A DNA stretch of 64,000 nucleotides from JBEGHD01 sp049334165 (GTDB taxonomy: Bacteria; Bacteroidota; Bacteroidia; Flavobacteriales_D; Sanyastnellaceae): NCBI GenBank assembly GCA_049334165.1, contig JBEGHD010000001.1; one strand, written 5' to 3'. This document shows, piece by piece, positions 33,517 to 43,312 of the stretch (the stretch's first letter is position 1; every line of letters starts with the position of its first letter). Made by a program: the position numbers and the translations under genes. Under the pieces are notes generated by a model, which was given only the letters and a program-made list of their open reading frames with translations, was not told the DNA's origin and searched no databases.

Positions 33517-36500
33517 TTACCGAAGTACAGTAATATTCCCGTAGTAAACTTCTTCATCAGCTTTACAGGTGCTCTTTACGGTGACCATGTATGAGTACAA
33601 ACCATCTTGCACATAGTGGTCTCCACCATTTACCGAACCGTCCCAGACTTCAGTGTGATCTTCAGTTTTGAATATCACCTGTCCCCAGCGATTGTAGATT
33701 CGCATCTCAAACCTTTCAATCTCATCTCCAACAACCTGGAACACCTCATTCACACCGTCACCATCTGGAGTGAATGCATTGGGAATGTACAGTGACGCTT
33801 CCGGAAGCAATGCAGTTACGAAAACCGTATCGCTTTGAGTACAGCCGCCTGCATCAATGAACGAGTATCCATAATTACCTGCTCTCGTGATGTAAATCTC
33901 ATTGGTCGTTTGTCCGGTTTCCCATTGATAGCTCTGGCCGTAAGCTGGAATATCGATTACATTTGACACACCTTCGCAAATCTCCACGGAGTACGCTCCT
34001 TCGAACTCCGTGCCCTGACCTATCTCCACTTCACTTTGATCGATACAGGTGCCATCAGTCACTGTCACGCTGTAGGTACCCGGAGTGGATACCTCAATTT
34101 CGGGAGTATCTAAGTCTCCCGTGCTCCACTCAAAATTCATTCCCTCTGGATCTAACCCGGTATCGAGCATCACGGAGTTTTCGTAATAGCAGATGTCCCG
34201 ATCTGGTCCGATTGTCATGTCAAATCCTTCGATGATAGTGACCTCTTCGGTGTAAGAATCACTTACAGAGCAGACTGGTTCTGTTGCCGTGAGTGTAACT
34301 GTATAAGTCCCTCCTGCCGGAAAAGTATGTGTGTATTCTTCTTCATTTTGCACTTGTGTGCCATTGAAATTCCAGCTGAGGTTAAGGTTGTTGCCCTGGC
34401 TGAGGTTGGTGAAGTCAGCCATGAAGTCATCGCACAGTCCCGATTGCTCCGAACTAAAGAGTGCTTCCACTTCAGTGTCGATCACGGTAATCGAAGTGTA
34501 TGCAGTATCCTGCCCCGGGCAAGACTCCGAGCCATAAACCACCAGCATAACTTCGTATTGTCCAGGAGTTTCAAAAATGTGCACTGGTGCTGCATCAGTG
34601 GACGTTGTTCCATCTCCAAAATCCCAAAAAGACTCCTGTACAGCCATGCTATTGCTGAACTCCACTTCAAATGGCGGACATCCTTCGGCACTATCCAATT
34701 GCACGTTGGCCGCTACTTCGTTGCTCACCAAAACGTCCAGAACAACTTCATCCGTAATCGAACACAGTGTGTCCTCAATACTCAATGTTATTGCGTAATT
34801 TCCTATAGCATCGTACTGGTGTTCAACCTCTTCTTCTTCCGGGTAACTAGTCCCATCACCCATTTGCCAGTCAAAACTTAAGAAGTTACCCGTACTCTCA
34901 TTTTGTGTTTCGATGATGAATTGCTCACAGTCTGTTTGAATCACGCTAAACGCAGCTTCAATAGTTTGTTCTGCTCCAACCGCAATCGTGATGGTATCGG
35001 TGTCTGTGGAGTTACAAGTCTCATCGTTAAAGGCAGTCAGTGTGACACTGAAAATTCCCGGGCCGGTGAAGTTATGACTCGGGTTCACCTCATCACTCGT
35101 AGCTCCATCTCCAAAATCCCATTCGTAGGTCTGTCCGTTACTTAAGTTCTCAAAATCTACGTTGATCTCTCCACAGGCTTCTACTGATTCATTGCTTATA
35201 TCAGCTTGTAGGGCATCCAGTATTTCTATCTCAGCTTCTGCCACCTCAGTATTATCGCAAGCGTTGTCGGTAGCAGTTAACACCACGTTGTAAACACCGG
35301 GCTCGTCAAATGTATGTTCAGGACTTTCCTCAGTCAATATGGTACCGTCTCCCATATCCCATTCATAGTCGAGAAAATCAGCACCTGTCTCATTGTTAAG
35401 AATAATAGACTGTGTTTGACAATCAACCTCATAAGTAAACTCAGGCTGGAAAGATTCTGGTGATCCAATCTCGATGTACAAATAAGCCGTATCTGCCAGA
35501 TTGCAACTCAACGAGTCAGTTGTGATCAGGCTGATGGTGTACTCTCCAGGTTCGGTGTAGGTGTGAGTTGGCTCTTCTTCGGTGCTCACTGGTGAGCCGT
35601 CACCAAAATCCCATTCGAACTGATCTCCAACACTGAAGTTGTTGAACTGAACTTCGTGAGGAGCACAACCACTAATATCATCTTCGGTAGTAATCGCTGC
35701 GTTTACTCCTGACAACTCAAAATCGATCTTGAACACTCCGATATCCCAACCCGGTTCCTGACCGGTGGCCCAGGCATCGGCATTTGTAGGAAAACCACCA
35801 CCGCTACACACTCCCTGGTAGACGATACCGCTCTTATCGAAACGGCTGGTTCCGCCATCTACATGGTTTCCACCATAATAAGTTGAAAAAGCCAATTCAG
35901 ACATATCTTCTTCCCAGGCGCAAAGCACGAATCCTCCCGTTGTGTAAAGAGCATCATCGGTGAGCTCAAACCCACTTGAAGCATTGTAGCCACAGATATA
36001 AATTCGATCGCAGCGATCTACAAGAAATGCCACAGGAACGGCATCCCCATTAAAACCAGTTCCCGGCCCTATTCGGGAAGATATTAAGAGCTCATCGAGG
36101 TCTGGAGTGAACTTGGATACGAAAAGCCCTCCATTGTCGGTTGAATAAACATCGCCTTCAGTTGGCCATTCACCTTGAGACTGTCCATAAATCCAGACGT
36201 CCTCGTCATTATCGAGATCTATGAAAAACGCCTGATCAGTCTCACTCGTTCCAACGAAAGTTGAAATGAGCAATTGCGAACCGTCAGCACTAAATCTCGC
36301 AATAAAAGCATCGAGGGTACCATCCGCGTTTGCCATACTGTTTTGGTAAACGCCATCAGTAGTTGGAAAATCGCTTCCCAAGGTGGATCCACAGACAACA
36401 ACTTCTCCATTATCAGTGGCTCTCAGCCCGTAGCCTGTATCTTCGTTGGATGATCCCAAATAAGTTGACCACAGCATTTCAGATAAGTCTGTGTTCATTT

Positions 36501-37857
36501 TGAATACCACAGCATCCTGCCCTCCCTGGTGAGCGGTTTGATAAGCGCCAGCAGTTGTGGGAAAATCGTCAGACGAAGATGATGATGAAATGTAAGGGAA
36601 GCCGAATTCATCGAGGACAATTTCTCCCCGATAAACGTCTCCGTAATTCAGAGAATTATTATTTCGTCCATCTCCTGCTGATCCCCCAACATAGGTACTA
36701 CCCAGCATTTGAGTTCCGTCAGCCGAGATCTTGGTAATCACAATATCGGTCTGTCCAAAAGTACTACCATTATCATTAAAGTCACTATCATACGCATTGG
36801 CTGCAGTAGGATAATCATTGGAATCTGTGGTACCGTAAACATAAAGCTCCTGAAACTGGGAGGCAATGGTAGAGTGGGGGTAGTCACCGCCATTGCCTCC
36901 GATGTATGTGGCATAAATCAAATCGGTACCCGTAGGATTGTACTTACTTATGGCGATATCAGTGCTTCCTCCACCAGAATTGGTTTGCATAGCCCCTGTG
37001 GTAGTAGGATATTGACTTCCAAATGCAATAGCATGAGAATATATATTTCCAGCCAAATCGAAAGTTGCACCGTGGCCATAGTTGCTGGAAAAACCCGGGG
37101 TCCCGGAAAGTGTTGATGCAATAACCACCGGATCAATAACAAGCTCCGTGTTTTCGTCATAACCTTCAGGGAAATTAAACCAGACCCTATTTCCTTCCAA
37201 CACATATTCGCACATCACCTGCCTCTTGCCTACCAATCCATTTTGATAAGCATAAGGTTGAAGCTCTCGCACTTCACCAAGAGAAGTGGTCAAGACTAAT
37301 TCGTCATCAACTATGGAAATATTATCCAATCCTTCAAAATCGAGAACAATTGAGTTCGGGTCTGCACCAGGATTCACCACAAAATCGTACTTGAGGTTAC
37401 CTTCGTCAATGCCCGCATGTAGATCAATGCCCTCGTAGAGGTCCAGATATCTTACCTTTTCATAGGATCGAACTCCACTAGCCCACTTGCTTTCATCCGA
37501 CCCGAGAAAATAGTTGAGCGTGTAATCGTGTGGCGATTCCTTTTCCGTAGCCACGTTTTCGTTGGCTCCAAGAAAGCTCACACGGTAGGTGTGAGCCCGA
37601 ACAAAGAATTTTTCTTTCTCTTCTTGAGAGGCCTTCTGAATATCGTGTCGCGCGTGAAGATCTTCTGCACTTTCGAGCAAAAAGGTGAACCTGTTGTTCT
37701 CAAGAAAAACAGTGTAATTATTGAATTGAGCCTGAAACCGAACATTTTCGTGAAACTGGTTTTGGTTCTCGATAAACCCGATTCCCGGATCATTGTGCGC
37801 AAATAGCAGAATGGGAAGGAACAGAAGTGCGCTGAGTAAAGTAAACTTAAGTCTCAT
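33517..37857 (-). CDS. Secreted beta-propeller/PKD protein with gliding-motility C-terminal domain
   Basis: A 1446-residue secreted adhesin-like protein. Order: signal peptide (LLSALLFLPILLFA), a DUF7948-type N-terminal region (GIGFIENQNQFHENVRFQAQ, residues 25-220), SBBP beta-propeller repeats (about 235-690, for example TYIGGNGGDYPHSTIASQ), six PKD-like domains (about 725-1190, most with WDFGDG or WDMGDG; the last is degenerate, WNFNG), and a CHU_C gliding-motility-associated domain at 1350-1446 (IPNAFTPDGDGVNEVFQVVG, IYNRWGQVIFKTEDHTEVWD, GLYSYMVTVKSTCKADEEVY). CHU_C is the type B sorting signal for export by the type IX secretion system. The gene converges with the PPC-repeat gene. Confidence 0.94.
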   Translation of the reverse strand: MRLKFTLLSALLFLPILLFAHNDPGIGFIENQNQFHENVRFQAQFNNYTVFLENNRFTFLLESAEDLHARHDIQKASQEEKEKFFVRAHTYRVSFLGANENVATEKESPHDYTLNYFLGSDESKWASGVRSYEKVRYLDLYEGIDLHAGIDEGNLKYDFVVNPGADPNSIVLDFEGLDNISIVDDELVLTTSLGEVRELQPYAYQNGLVGKRQVMCEYVLEGNRVWFNFPEGYDENTELVIDPVVIASTLSGTPGFSSNYGHGATFDLAGNIYSHAIAFGSQYPTTTGAMQTNSGGGSTDIAISKYNPTGTDLIYATYIGGNGGDYPHSTIASQFQELYVYGTTDSNDYPTAANAYDSDFNDNGSTFGQTDIVITKISADGTQMLGSTYVGGSAGDGRNNNSLNYGDVYRGEIVLDEFGFPYISSSSSSDDFPTTAGAYQTAHQGGQDAVVFKMNTDLSEMLWSTYLGSSNEDTGYGLRATDNGEVVVCGSTLGSDFPTTDGVYQNSMANADGTLDAFIARFSADGSQLLISTFVGTSETDQAFFIDLDNDEDVWIYGQSQGEWPTEGDVYSTDNGGLFVSKFTPDLDELLISSRIGPGTGFNGDAVPVAFLVDRCDRIYICGYNASSGFELTDDALYTTGGFVLCAWEEDMSELAFSTYYGGNHVDGGTSRFDKSGIVYQGVCSGGGFPTNADAWATGQEPGWDIGVFKIDFELSGVNAAITTEDDISGCAPHEVQFNNFSVGDQFEWDFGDGSPVSTEEEPTHTYTEPGEYTISLITTDSLSCNLADTAYLYIEIGSPESFQPEFTYEVDCQTQSIILNNETGADFLDYEWDMGDGTILTEESPEHTFDEPGVYNVVLTATDNACDNTEVAEAEIEILDALQADISNESVEACGEINVDFENLSNGQTYEWDFGDGATSDEVNPSHNFTGPGIFSVTLTAFNDETCNSTDTDTITIAVGAEQTIEAAFSVIQTDCEQFIIETQNESTGNFLSFDWQMGDGTSYPEEEEVEHQYDAIGNYAITLSIEDTLCSITDEVVLDVLVSNEVAANVQLDSAEGCPPFEVEFSNSMAVQESFWDFGDGTTSTDAAPVHIFETPGQYEVMLVVYGSESCPGQDTAYTSITVIDTEVEALFSSEQSGLCDDFMADFTNLSQGNNLNLSWNFNGTQVQNEEEYTHTFPAGGTYTVTLTATEPVCSVSDSYTEEVTIIEGFDMTIGPDRDICYYENSVMLDTGLDPEGMNFEWSTGDLDTPEIEVSTPGTYSVTVTDGTCIDQSEVEIGQGTEFEGAYSVEICEGVSNVIDIPAYGQSYQWETGQTTNEIYITRAGNYGYSFIDAGGCTQSDTVFVTALLPEASLYIPNAFTPDGDGVNEVFQVVGDEIERFEMRIYNRWGQVIFKTEDHTEVWDGSVNGGDHYVQDGLYSYMVTVKSTCKADEEVYYGNITVLR

Positions 37858-38355
37858 AGGGTAGATGGTTTTGCATTAAGGCTTTAACATGATATCGTGG
37901 TTCAGTCCATTCAAAACGAACTTTTTAAATTTAGTGATTATACTTCTTGAAACACCCCAGTTTTTATTCTGGGGCCTACTCATCATCGATTAGTTAGCTC
38001 TAGGAATACCAGTTCTTTTTCCACATTTAGAAAGAAAAAAAAACCAGTAAATACTGTAAAACCTTTCATATGGCTTAGTTCTTCCTCAAGATTCTTCAAT
38101 CACAACGGCCTATCCCGGCAAAAAGATCCTCAGATTTTGTGTAGTTCAATGACTGTTAGAGTAGATTTTTAGTTGCCTCAATGTCAGAGATTAGATTCAG
38201 TCAGACCTGTAAAGAATGGTGAGATTTTATTAATCGCCAAAAGAGTTGCGTGATTACAAAATCCACAAGATGCCGCTTAGCCTGAATAGCTTTCTCCTCT
38301 CTAATTTCCCTAAATTCGCGACTTCAACAGCTCACGTGCAACACGAAAAACGAGA
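37858..38355. other. Intergenic region between the CHU_C gene and leuS
   Basis: About 500 bases with no gene. It holds the divergent leaders of the CHU_C gene (leftward) and leuS (rightward). A 6-bp hairpin CCCCAG/CTGGGG lies at 37955-37974 inside the leader of the leftward gene. Near leuS, TAAATTCG around 38319-38326 resembles a -7 element. Otherwise AT-rich without recognisable content. Confidence 0.6.
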
Positions 38356-41163
38356 ATGATGCAGTACGACTTTAACGCCATTGAAACAAAGTGGCAAAAA
38401 AAGTGGAAAGAGGAAAAGACTTACCACACTGAAATCGATAAGGACAAGCCAAAATTCTACTCACTAGAGATGTTCCCTTATCCTTCAGGTGCGGGGCTTC
38501 ATGTGGGTCACCCGCTGGGCTACATCGCTTCAGACATTCTCGCCAGATACAAGCGCCACAAGGGATTCAACGTGCTTCACCCTCAGGGCTACGATTCTTT
38601 CGGACTTCCTGCTGAGCAATACGCTATCCAGACTGGACAGCATCCGAAAATCACCACTGAAGAAAACATCGCAACTTATCGCAGGCAGCTCGACAAAATT
38701 GGATTTAGCTACGACTGGGACCGCGAAGTGCGCACCAGCGATCCAAAGTACTATAAGTGGACGCAGTGGATTTTCAAGCGACTCTTCAACTCGTGGTACA
38801 ACAAAGAAACTGACAAGGCTGAACCAATCGACACTTTGATCAAAAAGTTCGAAGCTAACGGAACATACAACGTGGATGCGGCTCAGGAAGAAAACTGGTG
38901 GAAAGACCTCGATACTTCCGGTTTTCACTTCGGTCAGTACTTTTCCGGAGAGTTTACAGCTACCGACTGGAAATCGATGAGCGAGGAGCAGCAGCAAAAA
39001 ATCTTGATGCACTTCCGCCTCGCCTACCTGGCGGACAGCTGGGTGAACTGGTGTCCCGCTTTGGGAACCGTTTTGGCCAATGACGAGGTGAAAGATGGCG
39101 TATCAGAACGTGGTGGACATCCGGTTGAGCAAAAGCTGATGCGACAGTGGAGCCTTCGAATCACCGTTTACGCTGAACGCCTTTTGCAAGACCTCGAAAA
39201 AATCGACTGGAACGATGCGATAAAAGAAATCCAGCGCAACTGGATCGGGAAGTCCAAAGGTGCATCCGTTTTCTTTCAGGTTGCGGACCACGATGCTTCA
39301 ATTGAAGTTTTTACTACCCGCCCCGATACGATCTACGGGGCATCATTCATGGTTTTGGCACCGGAGCATGAGTTGGTAGAAAAAATAACTACAGACGAGC
39401 AACGACAGAAAGTTGAAGAATACGTGAAACAGGCGGGACTCAAAACCGAAAGAGACCGCCAAACCAACGTGAAAAATATTACCGGGGAGTTTACCGGAGC
39501 TTATGCCGAGCATCCACTCAGTGGCAAGAAAATTCCAATCTGGATTGGCGACTACGTGCTTGCAGGCTACGGAACCGGAGCTGTGATGGCCGTTCCGGCA
39601 GGCGATCAGCGCGACTTTGATTTTGCGAAGCACTTCGACATTCACATCGAACCGATTTTTGAAAATGTAGACATCAGCGAGGAAGCTTACGCAGACAAAG
39701 ATGCAGTGCTCAAAAACTCTGATTTCCTCAACGGAATGAAAGCCGCTGAGGCTATTCCGAAAGCTATCGAAGTACTGGAGCAAAATGGATTTGGAAGCGG
39801 CAAGGTGAACTACAGATTGCGCGATGCTGTCTTCAGCCGCCAGCGCTACTGGGGCGAGCCATTCCCAATCTACTACAAAAATGAAATGCCCTATGCGGTG
39901 AGCGATGAAGAGCTTCCTGTCACTCTTCCTCCGGTAGACAAATATCTGCCTACCGAAGATGGAGAGCCGCCTTTGGCTAGAGCCAAAAAAGAAGACTGGA
40001 ACGTGAGCCACGGAGACCGCATGGAATTTAACACCATGCCAGGTTGGGCCGGCTCCAGCTGGTATTTCTTGCGCTACATGGATCCACAGAATGACGAGCA
40101 GCCTTTCGATCCTGAAAAAGTGAAATATTGGGGGCAGGTTGATCTTTACATCGGTGGGGCAGAACACGCTACAGGTCACTTGCTTTACTCCCGCTTTTGG
40201 ACCAAATTCCTTTACGATCTTGAGTTAATCCCATTTGAGGAGCCATTCAAAAAAATGATCAACCAGGGAATGATTCTGGGTAGGTCGAACTTCGTTTACC
40301 GCATCAAAAACACGAACAAATTTGTGACTGCCGGCAAGCGAAAAGATTACGACATAGCTGCCATGAACGTAGACATTCACCTCGTGGAAAACGATGTGCT
40401 GGATGTGGAAGCATTTAAAAAATGGCGTCTCGACTTTGCCGATGCGGAGTTTGTGCTGGAAGACAACGGCACTTACGTTTGCGGTGTGGAGGTCGAAAAA
40501 ATGTCGAAGTCGAAATTCAACGTTGAAACGCCAGACGAGCTCGTTGAAAAATACGGAGCCGACACCTTGCGCTGCTACGAAATGTTTCTCGGGCCGATTG
40601 AGCAATACAAACCATGGGATACTCAAGGGATCACCGGAGTTCACGGGTTTTTGAAAAAATTCTGGCGACTTTTTGAAGCAGCTGGCAATGGCGAGCCCAC
40701 CAAAGAGAATTTGAAATCGGTCCACAAAACCATCAAAAAAGTGACGGACGATCTCGAGCGCTACTCATTGAACACAGTAGTAAGTGCCATGATGATTGCC
40801 GTGAACGAACTGACGGATCAGAAATGCGCGAGTCGCAGCGTTCTCGAACCACTTGTTGTTTTGATCAGCCCTTACGCCCCTCACCTTGCTGAAGAAATGT
40901 GGGAAATGCTCGGGAAAGAAGGCTCGGTGACTGACGCGGAATGGCCAAAGCACGAAGAGAAGCACCTGGCTGAGGACGAAATTCAGTATCCGGTGCAATT
41001 CAATGGAAAGGTGCGCTACCAGATCACGGTAGCTGCGGATGCTGCAAAAGAAGATGTAGAGAAAGCAGCTCTCACGCACGAAAGCGCTAGCAAATACCTC
41101 GAAGGAAAAGATCCCAAAAAGGTGATTGTAGTTCCGAAAAGAATTGTGAATGTGGTGGTTTAG
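38356..41163 (+). CDS. leuS: Leucyl-tRNA synthetase
   Basis: Charges tRNA-Leu with leucine in the cytoplasm. 935 residues, normal for a bacterial LeuRS with editing domain. Class I signatures: HVGHPLGY (the HIGH motif) near residue 46 and KMSKSKFN (KMSKS) near 720. The CP1 editing domain is visible in FTTRPDTIYGASFMVLAPEH, and the leucine-specific insert and anticodon-binding helical region follow. ATG 38356 is directly followed by another ATG; either may be used. A terminator follows the stop. Confidence 0.98.
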   Translation: MMQYDFNAIETKWQKKWKEEKTYHTEIDKDKPKFYSLEMFPYPSGAGLHVGHPLGYIASDILARYKRHKGFNVLHPQGYDSFGLPAEQYAIQTGQHPKITTEENIATYRRQLDKIGFSYDWDREVRTSDPKYYKWTQWIFKRLFNSWYNKETDKAEPIDTLIKKFEANGTYNVDAAQEENWWKDLDTSGFHFGQYFSGEFTATDWKSMSEEQQQKILMHFRLAYLADSWVNWCPALGTVLANDEVKDGVSERGGHPVEQKLMRQWSLRITVYAERLLQDLEKIDWNDAIKEIQRNWIGKSKGASVFFQVADHDASIEVFTTRPDTIYGASFMVLAPEHELVEKITTDEQRQKVEEYVKQAGLKTERDRQTNVKNITGEFTGAYAEHPLSGKKIPIWIGDYVLAGYGTGAVMAVPAGDQRDFDFAKHFDIHIEPIFENVDISEEAYADKDAVLKNSDFLNGMKAAEAIPKAIEVLEQNGFGSGKVNYRLRDAVFSRQRYWGEPFPIYYKNEMPYAVSDEELPVTLPPVDKYLPTEDGEPPLARAKKEDWNVSHGDRMEFNTMPGWAGSSWYFLRYMDPQNDEQPFDPEKVKYWGQVDLYIGGAEHATGHLLYSRFWTKFLYDLELIPFEEPFKKMINQGMILGRSNFVYRIKNTNKFVTAGKRKDYDIAAMNVDIHLVENDVLDVEAFKKWRLDFADAEFVLEDNGTYVCGVEVEKMSKSKFNVETPDELVEKYGADTLRCYEMFLGPIEQYKPWDTQGITGVHGFLKKFWRLFEAAGNGEPTKENLKSVHKTIKKVTDDLERYSLNTVVSAMMIAVNELTDQKCASRSVLEPLVVLISPYAPHLAEEMWEMLGKEGSVTDAEWPKHEEKHLAEDEIQYPVQFNGKVRYQITVAADAAKEDVEKAALTHESASKYLEGKDPKKVIVVPKRIVNVVV

Positions 41164-41186
41164 AAATTTTACTCACTCAAAAATTC

Positions 41187-41224
41187 AAAAGAGCAATCAG
41201 CTTCGGCTGTTTGCTCTTTTTTTG
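41187..41224 (+). terminator. Rho-independent terminator after leuS
   Basis: AAGAGCAA-T-CAGC pairs with GCTG-T-TTGCTCTT around a TTCG tetraloop, followed by a run of T. It starts 24 bases after the leuS stop. Confidence 0.92.
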
Positions 41225-41578
41225 TGCTTACGAAAAACGAAGGCAATAAAGTCAGAGCGTAAATGAAAATCAAAAAAGTGTGAGTATTGAGCCCCTACTT
41301 CGCTAAAGCTTGCGCCTCCGCTAAAGCTTCTGCGGCACGCGGATGTAGGGTAAAAGAAAAAAAAGCGTGGTGTGCCTCGCTCTCGCGATCTATGGGCTGG
41401 AGTCAGAAGAGGGGAGAAAAGTTTGAGTGTGAGTTTGAGTAAAGAGGGAAAAAACAGAGCAGAATGTTCGCTGTCGCTCTCAAGGTTTAAGACAGTTTGA
41501 GTTGGAGTGTGAGTATTGAGTAAAAAAAAACAGCGTGATGTGTCTCGCTCTCGCTCTTCACACTCACACTGTTTTTTG
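41225..41578. other. Repeat-rich intergenic region between leuS and tRNA-Leu
   Basis: About 350 bases without a gene. It contains the 42-bp repeat listed separately, GAGTTTGAGTGTGAG-type simple repeats at about 41425-41450 and 41495-41520, and two imperfect copies of a segment that reads AGCGTGRTGTGYCTCGCTCTC (split around 41363 and 41532). The content looks like decayed repetitive DNA. Confidence 0.7.
41301..41342 (+). repeat. 42-bp dispersed repeat, copy 1 (REP-like)
   Basis: Matches the reverse complement of 59609-59650 at 40 of 42 positions by eye. Inside, CGCTAAAGCTT occurs twice as a direct repeat (41301-41311 and 41319-41329) and AAGCTT sites give it dyad symmetry. Both copies lie between genes and next to low-complexity DNA. 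Confidence 0.85.
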
Positions 41579-41660
41579 TACCTGAGGTGGGAATCGAACC
41601 CACACTCCCGAAGGAACACGAGTTTGAGTCGTGCGCGTCTACCAGTTCCGCCACTCAGGC
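41579..41660 (-). tRNA. tRNA-Leu (anticodon CAA)
   Basis: Reverse-strand sequence folds as an 82-base class II tRNA: acceptor GCCTGAG/CTCAGGT with a G-U end pair, D-arm with GGTAGACGC, anticodon loop CTCAAAC (CAA), a long variable arm and a T-arm GTGGG-TTCGATT-CCCAC. Discriminator A; CCA is not encoded. Leucine is indicated by both the long variable arm and the anticodon. Confidence 0.97.
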
Positions 41661-41727
41661 ATGGCTCCCTTTCAAAAAGGAGTGCGAATTTAGGGTTTTT
41701 TCCTTTTCTCCAAAAACTCTTTCTTAT

Positions 41728-43305
41728 TTAGTCGAATCGAATGCGTCCGAATTTATAGTCGCGTCTCCATTTTCCGTAAATCAACAGTTCTTTGGGCCCT
41801 GACTGAAATGCTGTCTTGGGTTTCATTACTACATTTTCGTCACGTGATTCATAAAGATTTTGCCGTTTCATCTTTCCGTCTCGTTCGATAGTAACCACAG
41901 TAGCGACAGATTTTCTGACATTGCCAAATGAGCGGAGCCCTGCATTTTCATCTTTTCTTAGCCGGGCCAGATTCTCCGGATGATCGTTGAAGACGAGGTG
42001 AATTCTTTCTTTATTCCACACCAAAGCATAAGAGGAATAAGGTCCGTTGTCGTTCACCGTAGCCTGATACTTCGGCACCTTCACATTCCAGGCAATAGAT
42101 CCATTCGCATTGATTTTCACCAAAATGATGTCGTTGTAGTTGTATGTGTAAGTGATGGTTTGGTATCCCGTTGCCGGGTCGGTTCGAATCATTTCGCTCA
42201 TGTAGTACTGCTCAGCCACGAGCAGCGCTTCGCCATTTTCGAAGAGCAAAAAGTGATCAAAGAAGTAATCTTCTAACTCGCGGTTCTCAGACTTTCGACC
42301 GCCATCGTTGAACTTGCGCAAAAACTCTCTGTCGAACGGCATCAGGCCAGACGCTTTCACAGACTTGTTGGATCCATCGAGCAAAAAGTAGAAAGTTCCT
42401 GCAATCGCAAATCGAAAGTCGTTGGAATAAAAGCCGCCTATCGCCAAATCGCCATCGGGAGTAACTCCAAAAGTGACGGAGTTGATCCATTTGTCCTTCA
42501 CGCTCACATCGTATTCCTTGAGTTTGTTCGACTCAAAGTTGTAGTTAAGGAGCACGTAGCGCTTGTTTTCCGGCCCCACTCGCTGGAGTCTTCTTTCCTG
42601 CTTTTCTGGCGTGATGCCACTTAGCAAATAAATGTCTGACCTTCCATCAAAAAGATAATCAGTGATCTCGTAAGCACCCTGATCGTAGGGCAGGGAAATT
42701 TCTTTCTCGTGTACCAGGTGCAAACTTTTGTCTAGCACTCTAAAGGAGAAAACCTCATCGCTTTCTTTTGAGTACGGACGATTGTGGTAAACCAAAAAGT
42801 GTGTGCTGTCAACTGAAAGCTTCACGTCAAATTCGATTTGCTTTTCCTTTTTCCCAAGAAAAAAATCATCGATTTCTACCACATCTCCAATAAACTTCCC
42901 GTCTAGACCAACCTGCACTCCGTAGGCCTTTCTCCTCTCTGTCTTCGTATTTTGATGACTGCTGAAGAGGAAAAAACGATTGTTGAGATAAAAGAAATTG
43001 TCGAGAAAAGTCGGCTCGCCTTTAACCAAAGGAAGCTCCACTTCGGTTTCCTTTTCGAGCTTCATGGTGTTTCGACTAAACTGCTCTAGCTTGAAGGTAC
43101 GGTCGCTCCCCCTCACGGCTTTAAAAACAAAAAAGGAGGTGTCGTTGGCGCCAATGATATCGAGATATCGCTCGCTCCGATCTCGATCGAGGTCCTTGCT
43201 CCACTTTACACCTGGCTGCTGTGCACTGGCAACAAAAGTCACTGCCAAAAGAATGACGAGAACAGATTTTAGCCTGAGGATTTTTTGAATTTTGGACTTC
43301 GACAT
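41728..43305 (-). CDS. Secreted protein of unknown function, paralogue of the 1-706 gene
   Basis: A 525-residue exported protein (signal peptide SVLVILLAVTFVASAQQ). The body has repeated beta-strand segments (RFFLFSSHQNTKTERR, THFLVYHNRPYSKES, SDIYLLSGITPEKQER, GDLAIGGFYSNDFRFA) that suggest a beta-propeller, with charged turns. No catalytic motif is visible. The N-terminal half resembles the truncated protein at 1-706, so it is one of a small paralogous family in this genome. It starts 7 bases after the histidine kinase stop on the same strand, so they are probably co-transcribed, which hints at an envelope-sensing link. Confidence 0.85.
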   Translation of the reverse strand: MSKSKIQKILRLKSVLVILLAVTFVASAQQPGVKWSKDLDRDRSERYLDIIGANDTSFFVFKAVRGSDRTFKLEQFSRNTMKLEKETEVELPLVKGEPTFLDNFFYLNNRFFLFSSHQNTKTERRKAYGVQVGLDGKFIGDVVEIDDFFLGKKEKQIEFDVKLSVDSTHFLVYHNRPYSKESDEVFSFRVLDKSLHLVHEKEISLPYDQGAYEITDYLFDGRSDIYLLSGITPEKQERRLQRVGPENKRYVLLNYNFESNKLKEYDVSVKDKWINSVTFGVTPDGDLAIGGFYSNDFRFAIAGTFYFLLDGSNKSVKASGLMPFDREFLRKFNDGGRKSENRELEDYFFDHFLLFENGEALLVAEQYYMSEMIRTDPATGYQTITYTYNYNDIILVKINANGSIAWNVKVPKYQATVNDNGPYSSYALVWNKERIHLVFNDHPENLARLRKDENAGLRSFGNVRKSVATVVTIERDGKMKRQNLYESRDENVVMKPKTAFQSGPKELLIYGKWRRDYKFGRIRFD

Positions 43306-43312
43306 CTATTGT

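Noticed and set aside
39343..40179. 278-codon frame opposite leuS
   Set aside because: Antisense of the well-identified leuS; Phe/Val/His-rich translation without motifs.
41380..41580. GAGTTTGAGTGTGAG repeats as a CRISPR array
   Set aside because: Units are unequal, short and without spacer structure; no cas genes in the window.
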